Source: Microbacterium foliorum (lineage in GTDB: Bacteria > Actinomycetota > Actinomycetes > Actinomycetales > Microbacteriaceae). From it: a DNA stretch of 64,000 nucleotides. The stretch lies in the NCBI RefSeq assembly GCF_003367705.1, contig NZ_CP031425.1, positions 1,798,001-1,862,000 on the forward strand. Reading direction: 5' to 3'. Below the pieces are notes generated by a model. The model was not told the origin of the DNA. It did not search any database and saw only the letters and a list, made by a program, of their open reading frames with translations. The first letter of the stretch is position 1. The number at the start of each line of letters is the position of its first letter. A program made the translations under genes and the position numbers. This document shows positions 50,092 to 60,772 of the stretch, one piece after another.

Positions 50092-51456
50092 TTGTCTGCC
50101 ACCGAACCAACGAAGCCGACTCCACCCGTACCGGGTCCGCCCGTACCCGGTCCGCCGCGTCTTCCGGCACCGCCGCGCGTTCCCACGCCGGCTGCCGCTC
50201 CCGCAGCCCCCGCCGCTGCTCCCTCGAGCGACGGCACCGAATGGGGCCGCGTCAGTGAAGACGGCACCGTCGAGGTGCGCGAGGGCGACGCCTGGCGCGT
50301 GGTCGGTCAGTACCCCGACGGAACCCCCGAAGAGGCGCTCGCCTACTTCGTGCGCAAGTATGACGACATCGCCTTCAAGGTGCGCGCGCTCGAACAGCGC
50401 CATCAGGCCGGCGGAGCTGCAGCGAGCGACCTGGTCAAGCAGGCCGGTCACGTGCTCGCCGAGGCGACCGATGCCGCAGCCGTCGGCGACCTCGCCGGCC
50501 TTCGCGAGCGCCTGAACGCGCTCACCGCATCGCTGTCCGAGGCCACCGCTCAGGAGGCGGCTCAGGCGAAGGTCCTCGTCGACCAGGCGATCGCCGAGCG
50601 CACCGCTCTGGTCGAGCGGGCAGAGGAGATCGCGTCCCGCGATCTCTCGAAGGTGCAGTGGAAGCAGGTCACCGCCGAGCTCGGCGAGCTCTTCGACGCC
50701 TGGCAGGCGCAGCAGCAGAACGGCCCTCGTCTGTCGAAGGGCGTCTCGCAGCAGCTCTGGAAGCGGTTCCGCGACGCTCGCGGCACCGTCGACAAGGCGC
50801 GGCGCGCGTTCTACTCCGAGCTCGATGACACGCACAAGACCGCTCGCGATGCCAAGACACGTCTGGTGGAGCGCGCCGAGGCGCTGGCTCCGCGCGGCGT
50901 CGACGGCATCGCGTCGTACCGCAACCTCCTCGATGAGTGGAAGGCCGCCGGTCGCGCCGGTCGCAAGGCCGACGATGCGCTCTGGGCCCGGTTCAAGGCC
51001 GCCGGCGACGCGCTGTATTCGGCCCGCGCCGAGCAGAGCGCTGCCGAGGAGGCCGCGTCGGGTCCGAAGATCGAGGCGCGTCAGGCTCTCCTCGAAGAGG
51101 CCAAGGCCGTCGCCGATGAGTCCAACATCAAGAGCGCCCGTGCGATGCTCACTCGCATCCAGCGCCAGTGGGACGAGATCGGACGCATCTTCCCCCGTGA
51201 GAAGGAGCGTGCGCTCGACGACCGCCTTCGCGTCATCGAGCAGGCGCTCAAGGCTCGCGAAGAGGTCGACTGGAAGAAGAACAACCCCGAGACCAAGGCG
51301 CGAGCGAACGACATGAGCTCGCAGCTGCTCGAGGCGATCGAGAAGCTCGAGGCAGAGCTCGCGGCCGCCGAGAAGTCCGGAGACAAGAAGGCGGCCAAGG
51401 CCGCGGCGGATGCCCTCGAGGCTCGTCGCACCTGGCTCAACGCCCTCGGGGGCTGA
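50092..51456 (+). CDS. DUF349 repeat protein
   Basis: 454 residues. A Pro/Ala-rich N-terminus (about 1-45, with PPVPGPP repeated), a short beta part, then a long alpha-helical region with several DUF349 repeats (QWKQVTAELGELFDAWQ, LWKRFRDARGTVDKARRAF, YRNLLDEWKAAGRAGRKADD, LWARFKAAGDALYSAR) and a final coiled coil. Function unknown; probably cytoplasmic. The start is TTG, set by AAGGAG 7 nt upstream; no in-frame ATG or GTG fits. Followed by a strong hairpin. Confidence 0.9.
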   Translation: MSATEPTKPTPPVPGPPVPGPPRLPAPPRVPTPAAAPAAPAAAPSSDGTEWGRVSEDGTVEVREGDAWRVVGQYPDGTPEEALAYFVRKYDDIAFKVRALEQRHQAGGAAASDLVKQAGHVLAEATDAAAVGDLAGLRERLNALTASLSEATAQEAAQAKVLVDQAIAERTALVERAEEIASRDLSKVQWKQVTAELGELFDAWQAQQQNGPRLSKGVSQQLWKRFRDARGTVDKARRAFYSELDDTHKTARDAKTRLVERAEALAPRGVDGIASYRNLLDEWKAAGRAGRKADDALWARFKAAGDALYSARAEQSAAEEAASGPKIEARQALLEEAKAVADESNIKSARAMLTRIQRQWDEIGRIFPREKERALDDRLRVIEQALKAREEVDWKKNNPETKARANDMSSQLLEAIEKLEAELAAAEKSGDKKAAKAAADALEARRTWLNALGG

Positions 51457-51486
51457 CCTCTCCACAGATCGTCCGCGCGAGCGGAT

Positions 51487-51529
51487 ACGCGGGATGCACC
51501 GCGCCAGACTGGCGTGATGCATCCCGCGT
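51487..51529 (+). terminator. long hairpin after DUF349 gene, covering the next start codon
   Basis: Outer 12-bp stem (ACGCGGGATGCA with its complement) and an inner stem CGCCA-GAC-TGGCG, 30 nt after the DUF349 stop. The GTG/ATG of the AbiEi-like gene (51514/51517) lies in its right arm, so it may both end the upstream mRNA and hide the next start in any readthrough mRNA. Confidence 0.6.
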
Positions 51530-52068
51530 TCCTGTATCTGCCCGGCGACCGTCTCACGATCCCCGAGCTCAGCGCGGCGCGGCTCGACGGTCACGTGGTC
51601 GAGCTCGGCGAAGGCTACATTCCGGCAGACCTGGTCGAGGACTCCAGCACGAGGGCCGCATCGATCGCGGATCTCGTGCCGGCCGACACCGCGGCGTCAG
51701 GTCCGACGGCCGCGTGGATCCACGGTGCGGGCGATACGCCGCCCGCACGCCACCACGTGCGGCGGGCGGTGCAGCGCCGGATCCGGGCGATGTCGACCGC
51801 CCGGATCGCCCTGCACGACACCTCTCTGCAGCCGACGGATGTGCTCGTGATCGGCGGCGTGACGGTGATGACGCCCGTGCGCACGATGGTCGACCTCGCG
51901 TTGAGCGTGCACCGCGACGAATCCCTGCGCCGGTGGGTGCTGCTGCTCGCTCAGACGGATCCGCGCCTCGTGCCGGAGGCGATCTCCGCCCTCGAGACGA
52001 TGGGACGCGTACCCGGCAAGAGAGCCGGTAGGGGCACGCTCGACCGGCTCCCGCTCACGACGAGGTGA
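51517..52068 (+). CDS. AbiEi-like antitoxin-family protein, orphan
   Basis: 183 residues. The C-terminal half (about 75-140) has the AbiEi pattern of RNA/DNA-binding antitoxins: [19 protein letters not shown] and [15 protein letters not shown]. The N-terminal half ([20 protein letters not shown]) looks like the short winged part of the family. No AbiEii nucleotidyltransferase toxin is next to it, so it probably is an orphan regulator. No ribosome site is visible before ATG 51517 or GTG 51514. Its end overlaps the convergent rel gene by 14 bp. Confidence 0.65.
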   Translation: MHPAFLYLPGDRLTIPELSAARLDGHVVELGEGYIPADLVEDSSTRAASIADLVPADTAASGPTAAWIHGAGDTPPARHHVRRAVQRRIRAMSTARIALHDTSLQPTDVLVIGGVTVMTPVRTMVDLALSVHRDESLRRWVLLLAQTDPRLVPEAISALETMGRVPGKRAGRGTLDRLPLTTR

Positions 52069-54304
52069 CGCGATAGACGTCGTACACGGCATCGATGCGG
52101 CGCACGGCGTTCAGGATCCGGTCCAGGTGCACGGCGTCGCCCATCTCGAACACGAAGCGGCTGATCGCAAGGCGTTCGTCCGTGGTGCTGACGGTCGCCG
52201 AGAGGATGTTGACGTGATGCTCGCTGAGGACGCGCGTCACATCCGACAGCAGCCCGGAGCGGTCGAGTGCCTCGACCTGGATCTGCACGCGGAAGACGCT
52301 CTTCGTCGTGGGCGCCCACGACACCTCGACGAAGCGGTCCTCCTCGCCCGAGAGCGCTTTGACGTTGGGGCAGTCGGTGCGGTGGACCGACACTCCGCTG
52401 CCTCGCGTGACGAAGCCGACGATCTCATCGCCCGGCACCGGGGTGCAGCACTTCGCGACTTTCACGAGGATGTCGGATGCTCCGCGCACGAGCACACCCG
52501 AGTCGCCGGAGCGCGGCTCCCGCGACGGCATGCTGCCAGGCAGGTCGATGGGCCCGGTGACCGGATCGGTCGCGGCGACGAGCGCGGTGACCTTCTCGAG
52601 CACGGACTGCGTCGAGACGTGACCCTCGCCGACGGCCGCGTACAGCGCGGAGACGTCTTCGTACCGCAGCTGATGGGCGACCTCGGCGAAGGAGTCCTGG
52701 CTCATCAGACGCTGCAGAGGCATGTTCTGGCGGCGCATCGCCCGCGCGATCGCCTCTTTGCCCTGCTCGATCGCCTCTTCGCGACGCTCCTTCGTGAACC
52801 ACCCGCGGATCTTGTTGCGAGCCCGGGTGCTCTTGACGAAGCCGAGCCAGTCCTGACTCGGACCGGCGTCGGGGTTCTTCGAGGTGAAGACCTCGACCAC
52901 ATCGCCGCTCTTGAGCTCGGACTCCAACGGCACCAGACGCCCGTTGACCTTCGAGCCCATCGTGCGGTGACCGATCTCGGTGTGCACGGCGTAGGCGAAG
53001 TCCACCGGTGTCGCGCCGGCCGGGAGCCCGATCACCCGCCCCTTGGGCGTGAAGACGTAGACCTCCTTCGCGCCGATCTCGAACCGCAGGGAATCGAGGA
53101 ACTCGCCGGGGTCGGCGGTCTCGGCCTGCCAGTCCGAGATGTGCGCGAGCCAGGCCATGTCGTTGTCGGCGGCCCTGACCTCGGTCTTGCCGCCGTTCAT
53201 CCGCTCCTTGTACATCCAGTGCGCGGCGACACCGTACTCCGCCTGCTGATGCATCTCGTGCGTGCGGATCTGGATCTCGACGGTGCGCCCCGACGGGCCG
53301 ATCACGGTCGTGTGCAGCGACTGGTACAGGTTGAACTTCGGCGTCGCGATGTAGTCCTTGAACCGGCCGGGCAGTGGGGTCCATCGGGCGTGGATGGCGC
53401 CGAGCACGGCGTAGCAGTCCCGCACCGATGCCACCAGCACGCGGATGCCGATGAGGTCGTAGATGTCGTCGAACTCACGCCCGCGCACCACCATCTTCTG
53501 GTACACGGAGTACAGCTGCTTCGGGCGGCCCACGACCTTGCCGCGGATGCGCAGATCGCGCAGGTCCACGTCGATCTCCTCGACCACCTGGGCGAGGTAC
53601 TTCTCGCGCTGCGGGGTGCGCTGCGCGATCAGGTTGTGGATCTCGTTGTAGATCTTCGGATGCAGGACGGCGAACGAGAGGTCCTCGAGCTCGGACTTGA
53701 TCGCCTGGATGCCGAGCCTGTTGGCGAGGGGCGCGTAGATCTCGAGCGTCTCCTTGGCCTTCTTCGCCGCCTTCTCGGGCGGGACGAAACCCCAGGTGCG
53801 GGCATTGTGCAGGCGGTCCGCGAGCTTGATGAGCAGCACCCTGATGTCCTTCGACATCGCCACGATCATCTTGCGGACGGTCTCGGCCTGCGCGCTCTCG
53901 CCGTACTTGACCTTGTCGAGCTTGGTGACGCCGTCGACGAGCATGGCGACCTCGTCACCGAACTCGGCGGTGAGGTCGGTGAGGGCGTAGCCCGTGTCCT
54001 CCACCGTGTCGTGCAGCAGTGCGGCTGCGATCGCCCGCGGCCCGAGGCCCATCTCGGCGAGGATCTGCGCGACGGCGAGCGGATGCGTGATGTACGGCTC
54101 GCCGCTCTGACGCTGCTGCCCGGTGTGCTTCTCCTTGGCGACGGCGTACGCACGCTCGATGACGGCCAGATCGCCCTTGGGGTGGTTCGCCCGGACGGTG
54201 CGTGTCAGGTTGTCGAGGTCGTTGACCCGTGGGGCGCGCGAGAAGATGCGGGGAACCAGTCGTCTCAGGCTCGATCCCTGCGACGACGTCTGCGGTTCCG
54301 CCAT
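52055..54304 (-). CDS. relA: bifunctional (p)ppGpp synthetase/hydrolase Rel
   Basis: 749 residues. HD hydrolase domain ([26 protein letters not shown]), synthetase domain with [20 protein letters not shown], where RFKD is the bifunctional-type motif, then TGS ([20 protein letters not shown]), a helical and zinc-finger region ([17 protein letters not shown]) and a C-terminal ACT domain. Controls the stringent response; also adjusts nitrogen and amino acid genes such as those in this window. Confidence 0.96.
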   Translation of the reverse strand: MAEPQTSSQGSSLRRLVPRIFSRAPRVNDLDNLTRTVRANHPKGDLAVIERAYAVAKEKHTGQQRQSGEPYITHPLAVAQILAEMGLGPRAIAAALLHDTVEDTGYALTDLTAEFGDEVAMLVDGVTKLDKVKYGESAQAETVRKMIVAMSKDIRVLLIKLADRLHNARTWGFVPPEKAAKKAKETLEIYAPLANRLGIQAIKSELEDLSFAVLHPKIYNEIHNLIAQRTPQREKYLAQVVEEIDVDLRDLRIRGKVVGRPKQLYSVYQKMVVRGREFDDIYDLIGIRVLVASVRDCYAVLGAIHARWTPLPGRFKDYIATPKFNLYQSLHTTVIGPSGRTVEIQIRTHEMHQQAEYGVAAHWMYKERMNGGKTEVRAADNDMAWLAHISDWQAETADPGEFLDSLRFEIGAKEVYVFTPKGRVIGLPAGATPVDFAYAVHTEIGHRTMGSKVNGRLVPLESELKSGDVVEVFTSKNPDAGPSQDWLGFVKSTRARNKIRGWFTKERREEAIEQGKEAIARAMRRQNMPLQRLMSQDSFAEVAHQLRYEDVSALYAAVGEGHVSTQSVLEKVTALVAATDPVTGPIDLPGSMPSREPRSGDSGVLVRGASDILVKVAKCCTPVPGDEIVGFVTRGSGVSVHRTDCPNVKALSGEEDRFVEVSWAPTTKSVFRVQIQVEALDRSGLLSDVTRVLSEHHVNILSATVSTTDERLAISRFVFEMGDAVHLDRILNAVRRIDAVYDVYRVTSS

Positions 54305-54342
54305 CCGCTCACCTCCGAATCACAACAGCTTACGCGTGCCCT

Positions 54343-54359
54343 GCGGGGTGCGGCCCCGC
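54343..54359 (-). terminator. GC hairpin between secF and rel
   Basis: GCGGGG-TGCGG-CCCCGC in the 68-nt gap after the secF stop. Short and without a T-run; may separate secDF from rel. Confidence 0.35.
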
Positions 54360-54372
54360 CGGGCGGGAACGG

Positions 54373-55362
54373 TCAGACCTCGACAGCGGCCTTCTCGCGG
54401 GATTCACGGACCCGGGAGTCGCGCGCCGTGATCTGCGGCTCGTTCTCGCGGAACAGCGAGTACAGCGGAGCCGCGACGAACAGCGTCGAGTATGTCGCCA
54501 CCAGGATGCCGACGAAGATCGACAGCGAGATGTCGGTGAGCGACTCGGCTCCGAGCCAGAAGGCTCCGATGAAGAGCACCGCTCCGACGGGCAGCGCCGC
54601 GACGACCGAGGTGTTGATGGAGCGGACGAGCGTCTGGTTGACGGCCAGGTTGACGGATTCGCCGAAGAGGCGGGAGGAGTTCTCGCCGTCCTCCGTGGTG
54701 TTCTCTCGGATCTTGTCGAACACGACCGTCGTGTCGTAGAGCGAGTACGCGAGGATCGTGAGGAATCCGATCACCGCGGCCGGAGAGATCTCGAAACCCG
54801 CGAGGGCGTAGACGCCCACCGTGATGACGAGCACATCGAGCAGGCCGAGGATCGCCGCGGCCGACATCTTCCAGGTGCGGAAGTAGATCGCGAGGATCAG
54901 GAAGGTCAGGGCGAGGAAGATCGCGAGCCCCCACAGGGACTGCTTGGTGACGTTCTCACCCCAGGCCGGACCGATGAACGACGACGTGACCTCTGCCGGG
55001 TCGACCTTGTACGCCTCGGCGAGGGCGTTCGCGACCTGCTGGGTCTCAGCGGAGCTCATCTGGTCGGTCTGCACGCGGACGTCGGTGCTGCTGACGATGG
55101 CGACCTTCGCAGCGGCGCCGGGGACGACCGAGCGGACAGCCTCCGCCGCGGTGTCCTGGTCGGTGCTGTCCGGAGCCTGCACCGTGAACTGCGAGCCGCC
55201 GGTGAACTCGATCGAGAACTGGATCGGGCGGATCAGCGGCACGAGCGCCGAGCCGACCACGAGGGCGATCGCGATGATGAACCACAGGCGCCGCTTCCCG
55301 ACGAACGGGAACGAGGTCTTCCCGCTGTACAGGTTGTTGCCGAACTCGTTCATGGAAGCCAT
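54373..55362 (-). CDS. secF: protein translocase subunit SecF
   Basis: 329 residues, six membrane segments: first at about 29-48, a large external domain (about 49-130), then five clustered segments with LAIFLALTFLILAIYFRTW and VIGFLTILAYSLYDTTVVFDKIREN (D and R of the proton relay). Helps SecA-driven export using proton motive force. ATG at 55362 overlaps the secD stop (TGATG); GTG at 55365 is also possible. Confidence 0.96.
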   Translation of the reverse strand: MASMNEFGNNLYSGKTSFPFVGKRRLWFIIAIALVVGSALVPLIRPIQFSIEFTGGSQFTVQAPDSTDQDTAAEAVRSVVPGAAAKVAIVSSTDVRVQTDQMSSAETQQVANALAEAYKVDPAEVTSSFIGPAWGENVTKQSLWGLAIFLALTFLILAIYFRTWKMSAAAILGLLDVLVITVGVYALAGFEISPAAVIGFLTILAYSLYDTTVVFDKIRENTTEDGENSSRLFGESVNLAVNQTLVRSINTSVVAALPVGAVLFIGAFWLGAESLTDISLSIFVGILVATYSTLFVAAPLYSLFRENEPQITARDSRVRESREKAAVEV

Positions 55363-57107
55363 CACGCGTCCCCCTCACTTCCACTGTTCGTGGGTCTGTC
55401 GCCGGCGAGGGCCTGAGCGCGCTTGCGCTCGGCGATCGTCTGCCGACGCTCGGCCTCGCCCCTGGCCCGGGAGTTCTTGGCGGCACGGCCCGCAGATGTG
55501 TCGACCGAGCGGAACTGCGCGCGTCCGCGGTACACGGCGCCCAGTGCCTCCGGATCGAGTCCGGACAGCTTGTGCCCGCCGCCGAAGAACCGGGTACGAG
55601 CGAGCAGCTGCATCACCGGGTGCGTGAAGATCACGAAGATCAGGACGTCGATGACGGTCGTGAGCCCCAGCGTGAACGCGAAGCCCTTCACCGTGGAATC
55701 GGCGAGGATGTACAGCACCACGGCAGCGAGGACGTTGATCGACTTGGAGATGTAGATGGTGCGCTTGGCACGTCCCCAGCCGTCCTCCACCGCCGACGTG
55801 ATCGACTTGCCGTCGCGGAGCTCGTCTCGGATGCGCTCGAAGTAGACGATGAACGAGTCGGCGGTGAATCCGATCGACACGATCAGACCCGCGACGCCGG
55901 CCAGCGAGAGCCGGAAGCCGAGGCGCCACGCCAGGATGCTGATCACGATGTAGGTCAGCACCGCCATCACCGCGATGGAGGCGATGATCACGGAACCGAG
56001 GGCGCGATAGACGATGAGCGAGTAGATCGCCACGAGGGCGAGTCCGATCAGACCCGCGATGAGGCCGACCTGCAGCTGCTGCGTGCCCAGTGTCGCGGAC
56101 ACCGTGTCGTCGCTCTGCACGGCGAAGCTCAACGGCAGCGCACCGAACTTGAGCTGATCGGCGAGCGTCGTGGCCGTCTCCTGCGTGAAGCTTCCCGAGA
56201 TGCTCGGGCGGCCGTCGAGGATCTGGCCGTTCATCGTCGGGGCCGAGATGACCGATCCGTCGAGGACGAAGGCGAACCGGTCACGCGGCGTCAGCCCGTC
56301 GATGCGGTTCTGGTTCAGACGGGTGCTGACCTTTCCGAACGCGTCGGCTCCGTCGGCGTTCATCGTCAGCTGCACGGTCCAGGCCCCGGACTGCGGGTCG
56401 CGGCCGGCGACCGCGTTGTCGATCGCGGTGCCGGTGAGCTCTGTCGGGCCGAGGATGTACTTTTCGGTGCCGGTGGGGTCGCACGCGATGAGCGGCTGAT
56501 CCTGCGGGCCCTTCGAGGCGTCGTTCCCCGGAGCGGTGCAGTCGTAGGCCAGGAACTCCGCCTGGAGCTTCGGCGTGATCCACGACACGTCGCTGCCGTC
56601 GGTGGGCTCCGCTGTGGGCGTGGCCGCGAGGTTGGGGTCCGGCGAGGGATACGGAGTCTCCGTGCCGTCCTCCCCCACGAACGAGGTGGCGGCGGCGCCC
56701 GTGTACAGCACTGCGCGGAACTCGAGCTGCGCGCTCGACTGGATCCGGTCGCGCGTCTGCTGGTCGGCGACACCGGGGATCTGCACCACGATGTTGCGGC
56801 CGCCCTCGGTCGTGATGTCCGCTTCCGCGACTCCCGACGCGTCGACGCGCTGGCGGATGATCGCCGCGGCCTGGTCGAGCTGCTCGCTCGACGGTGCGGC
56901 GCCGTCTTCGGTCTCGGCGCTCAGGACGATCTGCGTGCCGCCCTGCAGGTCGAGGGCGAGCTCAGGAGCCCAGGAACTCGCCGGATCGCCGTTGGCGTCC
57001 TTCATGACGTAGACGCCCAGCGCGTTGATGCCGAACAGGACGCCCGTCACCAGGAGCAGGCCCAGAAGGACCCGCCAGGCGTGACGGACCGGGGAAGAAG
57101 TGGCCAC
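55362..57107 (-). CDS. secD: protein translocase subunit SecD
   Basis: 581 residues: membrane segment at about 12-32, large external P1 domain (about 40-330) with LALDLQGGTQIVL, then five membrane segments (about 345-500) with GFTADSFIVYFERIRDELRDG. The tail is long and basic with KNSRARGEAERRQTIAERKR. GTG start (57107), ribosome site weak. Works with SecF and YajC at SecYEG. Confidence 0.96.
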   Translation of the reverse strand: MATSSPVRHAWRVLLGLLLVTGVLFGINALGVYVMKDANGDPASSWAPELALDLQGGTQIVLSAETEDGAAPSSEQLDQAAAIIRQRVDASGVAEADITTEGGRNIVVQIPGVADQQTRDRIQSSAQLEFRAVLYTGAAATSFVGEDGTETPYPSPDPNLAATPTAEPTDGSDVSWITPKLQAEFLAYDCTAPGNDASKGPQDQPLIACDPTGTEKYILGPTELTGTAIDNAVAGRDPQSGAWTVQLTMNADGADAFGKVSTRLNQNRIDGLTPRDRFAFVLDGSVISAPTMNGQILDGRPSISGSFTQETATTLADQLKFGALPLSFAVQSDDTVSATLGTQQLQVGLIAGLIGLALVAIYSLIVYRALGSVIIASIAVMAVLTYIVISILAWRLGFRLSLAGVAGLIVSIGFTADSFIVYFERIRDELRDGKSITSAVEDGWGRAKRTIYISKSINVLAAVVLYILADSTVKGFAFTLGLTTVIDVLIFVIFTHPVMQLLARTRFFGGGHKLSGLDPEALGAVYRGRAQFRSVDTSAGRAAKNSRARGEAERRQTIAERKRAQALAGDRPTNSGSEGDA

Positions 57108-57175
57108 GTGTGATCAGCTTTCTTGGATGCCGGTCGAGGATGCCGGGCTGTCGATGTGGTGCGGCGGAACGGAGA

Positions 57176-57586
57176 TTACTTGTCGTCGGCGTCGCGCTCG
57201 AGGCGACGACGGGTCTCCTCGGGGGTCTCGACCGCGGCTGCGCCGTCGACGGCAGGTGCGTCGAGGACCACGGCGGGAGCGTCCATGTCATCGACGACCA
57301 CGACGTCGTCCTTCGGCTCGACGATGCGCAGGATCGCCTGGCTGTGCACCTCGATGACGGTGCCCGGGGCGATCTCGACGAGAGCAGGCGAGTCGAGGTC
57401 CTCGTGGTCGTAGGCGACGATCGTGCCGTAGATACCGCCCTGGAGGAGCACCTTGACGCCGGGAACGGTCTTCGTCGCCTTCTCCTCCTGCTCCGCCTTC
57501 ATCTGCTTCTGGCGCTTGCGGCCGTTGACGAACATGAACACGACGAGGACGGCGAGAAGGCCGAACAGCAGGATTTCCATAGGCAT
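57176..57586 (-). CDS. yajC: preprotein translocase subunit YajC
   Basis: 136 residues: one membrane helix (about 3-20, EILLFGLLAVLVVFMFV), the YajC domain (about 25-90, VPGVKVLLQGGIYGTIVAY), and an acidic Ala/Val/Asp-rich tail of about 45 residues that the usual 85-110 residue YajC lacks. ATG 57586 (MPMEIL); ATG 57580 is a possible later start. Precedes secD by 68 nt. Confidence 0.93.
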   Translation of the reverse strand: MPMEILLFGLLAVLVVFMFVNGRKRQKQMKAEQEEKATKTVPGVKVLLQGGIYGTIVAYDHEDLDSPALVEIAPGTVIEVHSQAILRIVEPKDDVVVVDDMDAPAVVLDAPAVDGAAAVETPEETRRRLERDADDK

Positions 57587-57659
57587 GGCGGGGGTGGGCC
57601 TTTCTCAGGTGCGCGCACCAGAGAGCGGGCGCGCAGATTATCGGGGAAGTCTCCAGCGA

Positions 57660-58685
57660 TTATAGGTCATCCAGGCGAAGCGCCCCGTCCGGATGCGCCA
57701 CGCCGAGATGCGCGTACGCCTCCGCCATGGCCACACGACCCCGCGGCGTGCGGCCGAGGAACCCGATGCGCACCAGGTACGGCTCGACGACGCTCTCGAC
57801 CGTCTCGGCCTCCTCTCCCACCGCCACGGCGAGGGTGCTGAGTCCGACCGGGCCGCCGCGGAAGCGTCGCACGAGGGCCTCGAGAACCGCCCTGTCGAGC
57901 CTGTCGAGCCCGATCGGGTCGACGTCGTAGAGCTCGAGCGCTGCGCGGACGCCCTCGAGTGTCGCCGCCCCACCGCCGTGCACGAGCGCATAGTCGCGCA
58001 CGCGCCGCAGCAGGCGGTTGGCGATGCGGGGTGTGCCGCGCGAGCGTCGCGCGATCTCCGAGAGCGAATCGTTCGGGAGATCGACGCCGAGCATCAGAGC
58101 GGACCGGCCGATGACCCGCTCGAGCTCCGGCTCGTCGTAGAACTCGAGGTGGCCGGTGAAACCGAAGCGATCGCGCAGCGGATTGGGCAGCAGCCCCGAA
58201 CGGGTGGTCGCCCCGACGAGGGTGAAGGGCGCGAGGTCCAGCGGTATGCTCGTCGCTCCTGCACCCTTGCCCACCATGATGTCGATGCGGAAGTCCTCCA
58301 TCGCGAGGTACAGCATCTCCTCGGCGGAGCGCGCCATGCGATGGATCTCATCGATGAAGAGCACCTCCCCGGGCACCAGACTCGACAGGAGTGCGGCCAG
58401 GTCGCCGGCGTGCTGGATGGCGGGCCCGCTGGAGAGCCGCAGCGGGCGCTCGCTCTCGTGCGCGACGATCATCGCGAGCGTCGTCTTGCCGAGCCCGGGC
58501 GGCCCCGCCAGGAGGATGTGGTCGGGCGGCCGATTCTGGATGCGTGCGGCGTCGAGCAGCAGCTGCAGCTGACCGCGTACCTTCTGCTGGCCGACGAACT
58601 CACCGAGACTGGTGGGGCGCAGCGCGCCCTCGATCGCGAGCTCGGTGTCGTCCGAGGGCTCTGAGGCGTCGCGGGCGTCAGACAC
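57660..58685 (-). CDS. ruvB: Holliday junction branch-migration helicase RuvB
   Basis: 341 residues, AAA+ ATPase: Walker [16 protein letters not shown], Walker [13 protein letters not shown], sensor [20 protein letters not shown], and the C-terminal winged helix. GTG start inside the ruvA end (8-nt overlap). Confidence 0.97.
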   Translation of the reverse strand: MSDARDASEPSDDTELAIEGALRPTSLGEFVGQQKVRGQLQLLLDAARIQNRPPDHILLAGPPGLGKTTLAMIVAHESERPLRLSSGPAIQHAGDLAALLSSLVPGEVLFIDEIHRMARSAEEMLYLAMEDFRIDIMVGKGAGATSIPLDLAPFTLVGATTRSGLLPNPLRDRFGFTGHLEFYDEPELERVIGRSALMLGVDLPNDSLSEIARRSRGTPRIANRLLRRVRDYALVHGGGAATLEGVRAALELYDVDPIGLDRLDRAVLEALVRRFRGGPVGLSTLAVAVGEEAETVESVVEPYLVRIGFLGRTPRGRVAMAEAYAHLGVAHPDGALRLDDL

Positions 58686-59283
58686 GGGCCGGTCCCAGCA
58701 GCGCGAGCGTGCGCCGCAGCAGCGGCGCCACGGAGTCGCGTTCCGCGTCGGTCGCCTCGGCCGCGGTCTGCGCCGCCGCCTCGGCGGCGACCTTCTCCGA
58801 CCACCCGAGTCCGACCAGCGCCGCGGCGACCTGGTCGACGACGTCGACGGGCGCGTTCGTGATCTTCGTCGACGCGGCGCTCACCGGGTGCACCTTGCCG
58901 GCGAGCTGCAGCACGATGAGCTTGGCGGTCTTGGGGCCGATCCCCGAGACGCGCCGGAAGGGCGCGTCATCCTCCCCCGTGACCGCATCGGCGATCTGGT
59001 CGACGGTGAGGTGCGAGAGCACGCCGAGTGCCGACTTCGGCCCCACACCGGTCACGCTGATCAGCAGACCGAAGATCTCGAGCTCGCTGCGATCGGCGAA
59101 TCCGTAGAGGGAGAGCGCATCCTCACGGACGATCAGGCTGGTGTGCAGCAGCAGCCTCTCCCCCACCGTGGCGGTGTGCGCGACGTCCGCGGGCACCGCG
59201 ACGGAGAAGCCCACGCCACCGACATCGATGATGACCTGATCGGCGGTCGAATGGAGGACGGCGCCGTGCAGCGAGGAGATCAT
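58678..59283 (-). CDS. ruvA: Holliday junction DNA-binding protein RuvA
   Basis: 201 residues: OB fold ([20 protein letters not shown]), helix-hairpin-helix pair ([36 protein letters not shown]), and a RuvB-binding domain III at the C-terminus. Tetramer on Holliday junctions. 9 nt from ruvC. Confidence 0.97.
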   Translation of the reverse strand: MISSLHGAVLHSTADQVIIDVGGVGFSVAVPADVAHTATVGERLLLHTSLIVREDALSLYGFADRSELEIFGLLISVTGVGPKSALGVLSHLTVDQIADAVTGEDDAPFRRVSGIGPKTAKLIVLQLAGKVHPVSAASTKITNAPVDVVDQVAAALVGLGWSEKVAAEAAAQTAAEATDAERDSVAPLLRRTLALLGPARV

Positions 59284-59292
59284 CGCTCCAGC

Positions 59293-59877
59293 CTACGCAC
59301 CGGGTCGTAGATATGTTCGAGCGACACGCTCCGCGTCCGCCCATGCCCGCTGGGCCGGTGTGAGCGCCCCCTGGCCCGGAGCTCCTGCGGCGCCGCGGCG
59401 CCAGGCGTGGCAGAGGGCGATGGCCAGGGCGTCTGCGGCATCGGCCGGCTGCGGTGGAGCGTCGAGGCGGAGGATCCGGGCGATCATCGCCTGCACCTGC
59501 CGCTTGTCGGCGGCGCCGTACCCGGTGACGGCGGCCTTGACCTCGCTCGGCGTGTGGGTCGCCGCAGGCAGGCCGGCCTCTGCCGCGAGCAGCAGTGCGA
59601 CACCGCTGGCCTGCGCGGTGCCCATCACGGTGTGGGTGTTCTGCTGTGCGAACACCCGCTCGACGGCGACGGCATCCGGGCTGTGCGCGGCGATCACCTC
59701 ACGGATGCCCGCTGCCACGAGCGCGAGACGCTCACCGATCGGCAGATCGGGATCCGAGCGGATCACCCCGACATGCACCAGAGTGCCGCGTCTCGCGCGA
59801 TCGACATCGACGACGCCGACGCCGCACCGGGTCAGACCGGGGTCGATGCCGAGCACTCGAAGCGAGGAGGAGGTCAC
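59293..59877 (-). CDS. ruvC: Holliday junction endonuclease RuvC
   Basis: 194 residues, RNase H-like: catalytic Asp in [17 protein letters not shown], Glu in [17 protein letters not shown], and Asp in [19 protein letters not shown] start. Gene order yebC-ruvC-ruvA-ruvB is the usual one. Confidence 0.97.
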   Translation of the reverse strand: MTSSSLRVLGIDPGLTRCGVGVVDVDRARRGTLVHVGVIRSDPDLPIGERLALVAAGIREVIAAHSPDAVAVERVFAQQNTHTVMGTAQASGVALLLAAEAGLPAATHTPSEVKAAVTGYGAADKRQVQAMIARILRLDAPPQPADAADALAIALCHAWRRGAAGAPGQGALTPAQRAWADAERVARTYLRPGA

Positions 59878-59922
59878 TCCCCCAGGCTATTCGTCGCTCC
59901 GCGCACCAACGCCCCGGCGCGC

Positions 59923-60684
59923 CTAGGCGTCGTCGTTCTCGAGCTCGGACTGCACCTCGGCGGTGAGGTCGAAGTTGGTGAAGACGTTCTGCACGTCCTC
60001 GCTGTCTTCCAGGGCATCGATCAGACGGAAGATCTTGCGCGCGGTGTCGGCATCGATCTCGACCTTGAGGTTCGGCACGAACTCGATGTCGGCCGATTCG
60101 TAGTCGATGCCTGCGTCCTGCAGAGCGCTGCGGACCGCGACGAGGTCGGTCGCCTCGGTGACGATCTCGAAGCCCTCGGCGTGCGGCTCGATCTCCTCGG
60201 CGCCGGCCTCGAGAGCCGCCATCATCACGTCATCCTCGGTGGTTCCCTCCGAGCCGACCACGATGACGCCCTTGCGGCTGAAGTTGTAGGCGACGCTGCC
60301 GGGGTCGGCGAGCGTGCCGCCATTGCGGCTGAGTGCGGTGCGCACCTCGGCCGCCGCCCGGTTCTTGTTGTCGGTCAGACACTCGATCATCAGCGCGACG
60401 CCATTGGGTCCGTAGCCCTCGTACATGATCGAGGTGTACTCGACGGCCTCGCCGCCGATGCCCGCTCCACGCTTCACCGCGCGGTCGATGTTGTCCTTGG
60501 GGACAGACGTCTTCTTCGCCTTCTGCACGGCGTCGAACAGCGTCGGGTTGCCCTGCAGGTCGGCCCCGCCGAGCTTGGCGGCGACCTCGATGTTCTTGAT
60601 GAGCTTGGCCCAGGACTTGGCGCGCCTGGAGTCGATGATGGCCTTCTTGTGCTTCGTGGTGGCCCACTTGGAATGCCCGGACAT
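59923..60684 (-). CDS. yebC: YebC/PmpR-family protein
   Basis: 253 residues: [18 protein letters not shown] at the N-terminus, [22 protein letters not shown] in the middle, and an acidic end. The family includes transcription regulators and, more recently, proteins that ease ribosome stalling at prolines. Its ATG follows a candidate promoter by about 52 nt. Confidence 0.96.
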   Translation of the reverse strand: MSGHSKWATTKHKKAIIDSRRAKSWAKLIKNIEVAAKLGGADLQGNPTLFDAVQKAKKTSVPKDNIDRAVKRGAGIGGEAVEYTSIMYEGYGPNGVALMIECLTDNKNRAAAEVRTALSRNGGTLADPGSVAYNFSRKGVIVVGSEGTTEDDVMMAALEAGAEEIEPHAEGFEIVTEATDLVAVRSALQDAGIDYESADIEFVPNLKVEIDADTARKIFRLIDALEDSEDVQNVFTNFDLTAEVQSELENDDA

Positions 60685-60735
60685 ATGTCTCCGCTCGTCG
60701 TATCCGCCCAGAAGCTCGCACCCAGGGCATCGTCT

Positions 60736-60741
60736 ATTCTA
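60736..60741 (-). promoter_or_regulatory. candidate yebC-ruvCAB promoter -10 (TAGAAT)
   Basis: Minus strand TTAGAATAGACG, 52 nt before the yebC ATG, in the divergent gap with the hydrolase gene. No clear -35 box. Confidence 0.4.
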
Positions 60742-60772
60742 ACGAACTGCGCGAGTGGCGCAGGATGGAGAT

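Noticed and set aside
51514..52068. Complete AbiE toxin-antitoxin system
   Set aside because: Only the antitoxin-like protein is present; the following gene is rel on the opposite strand.
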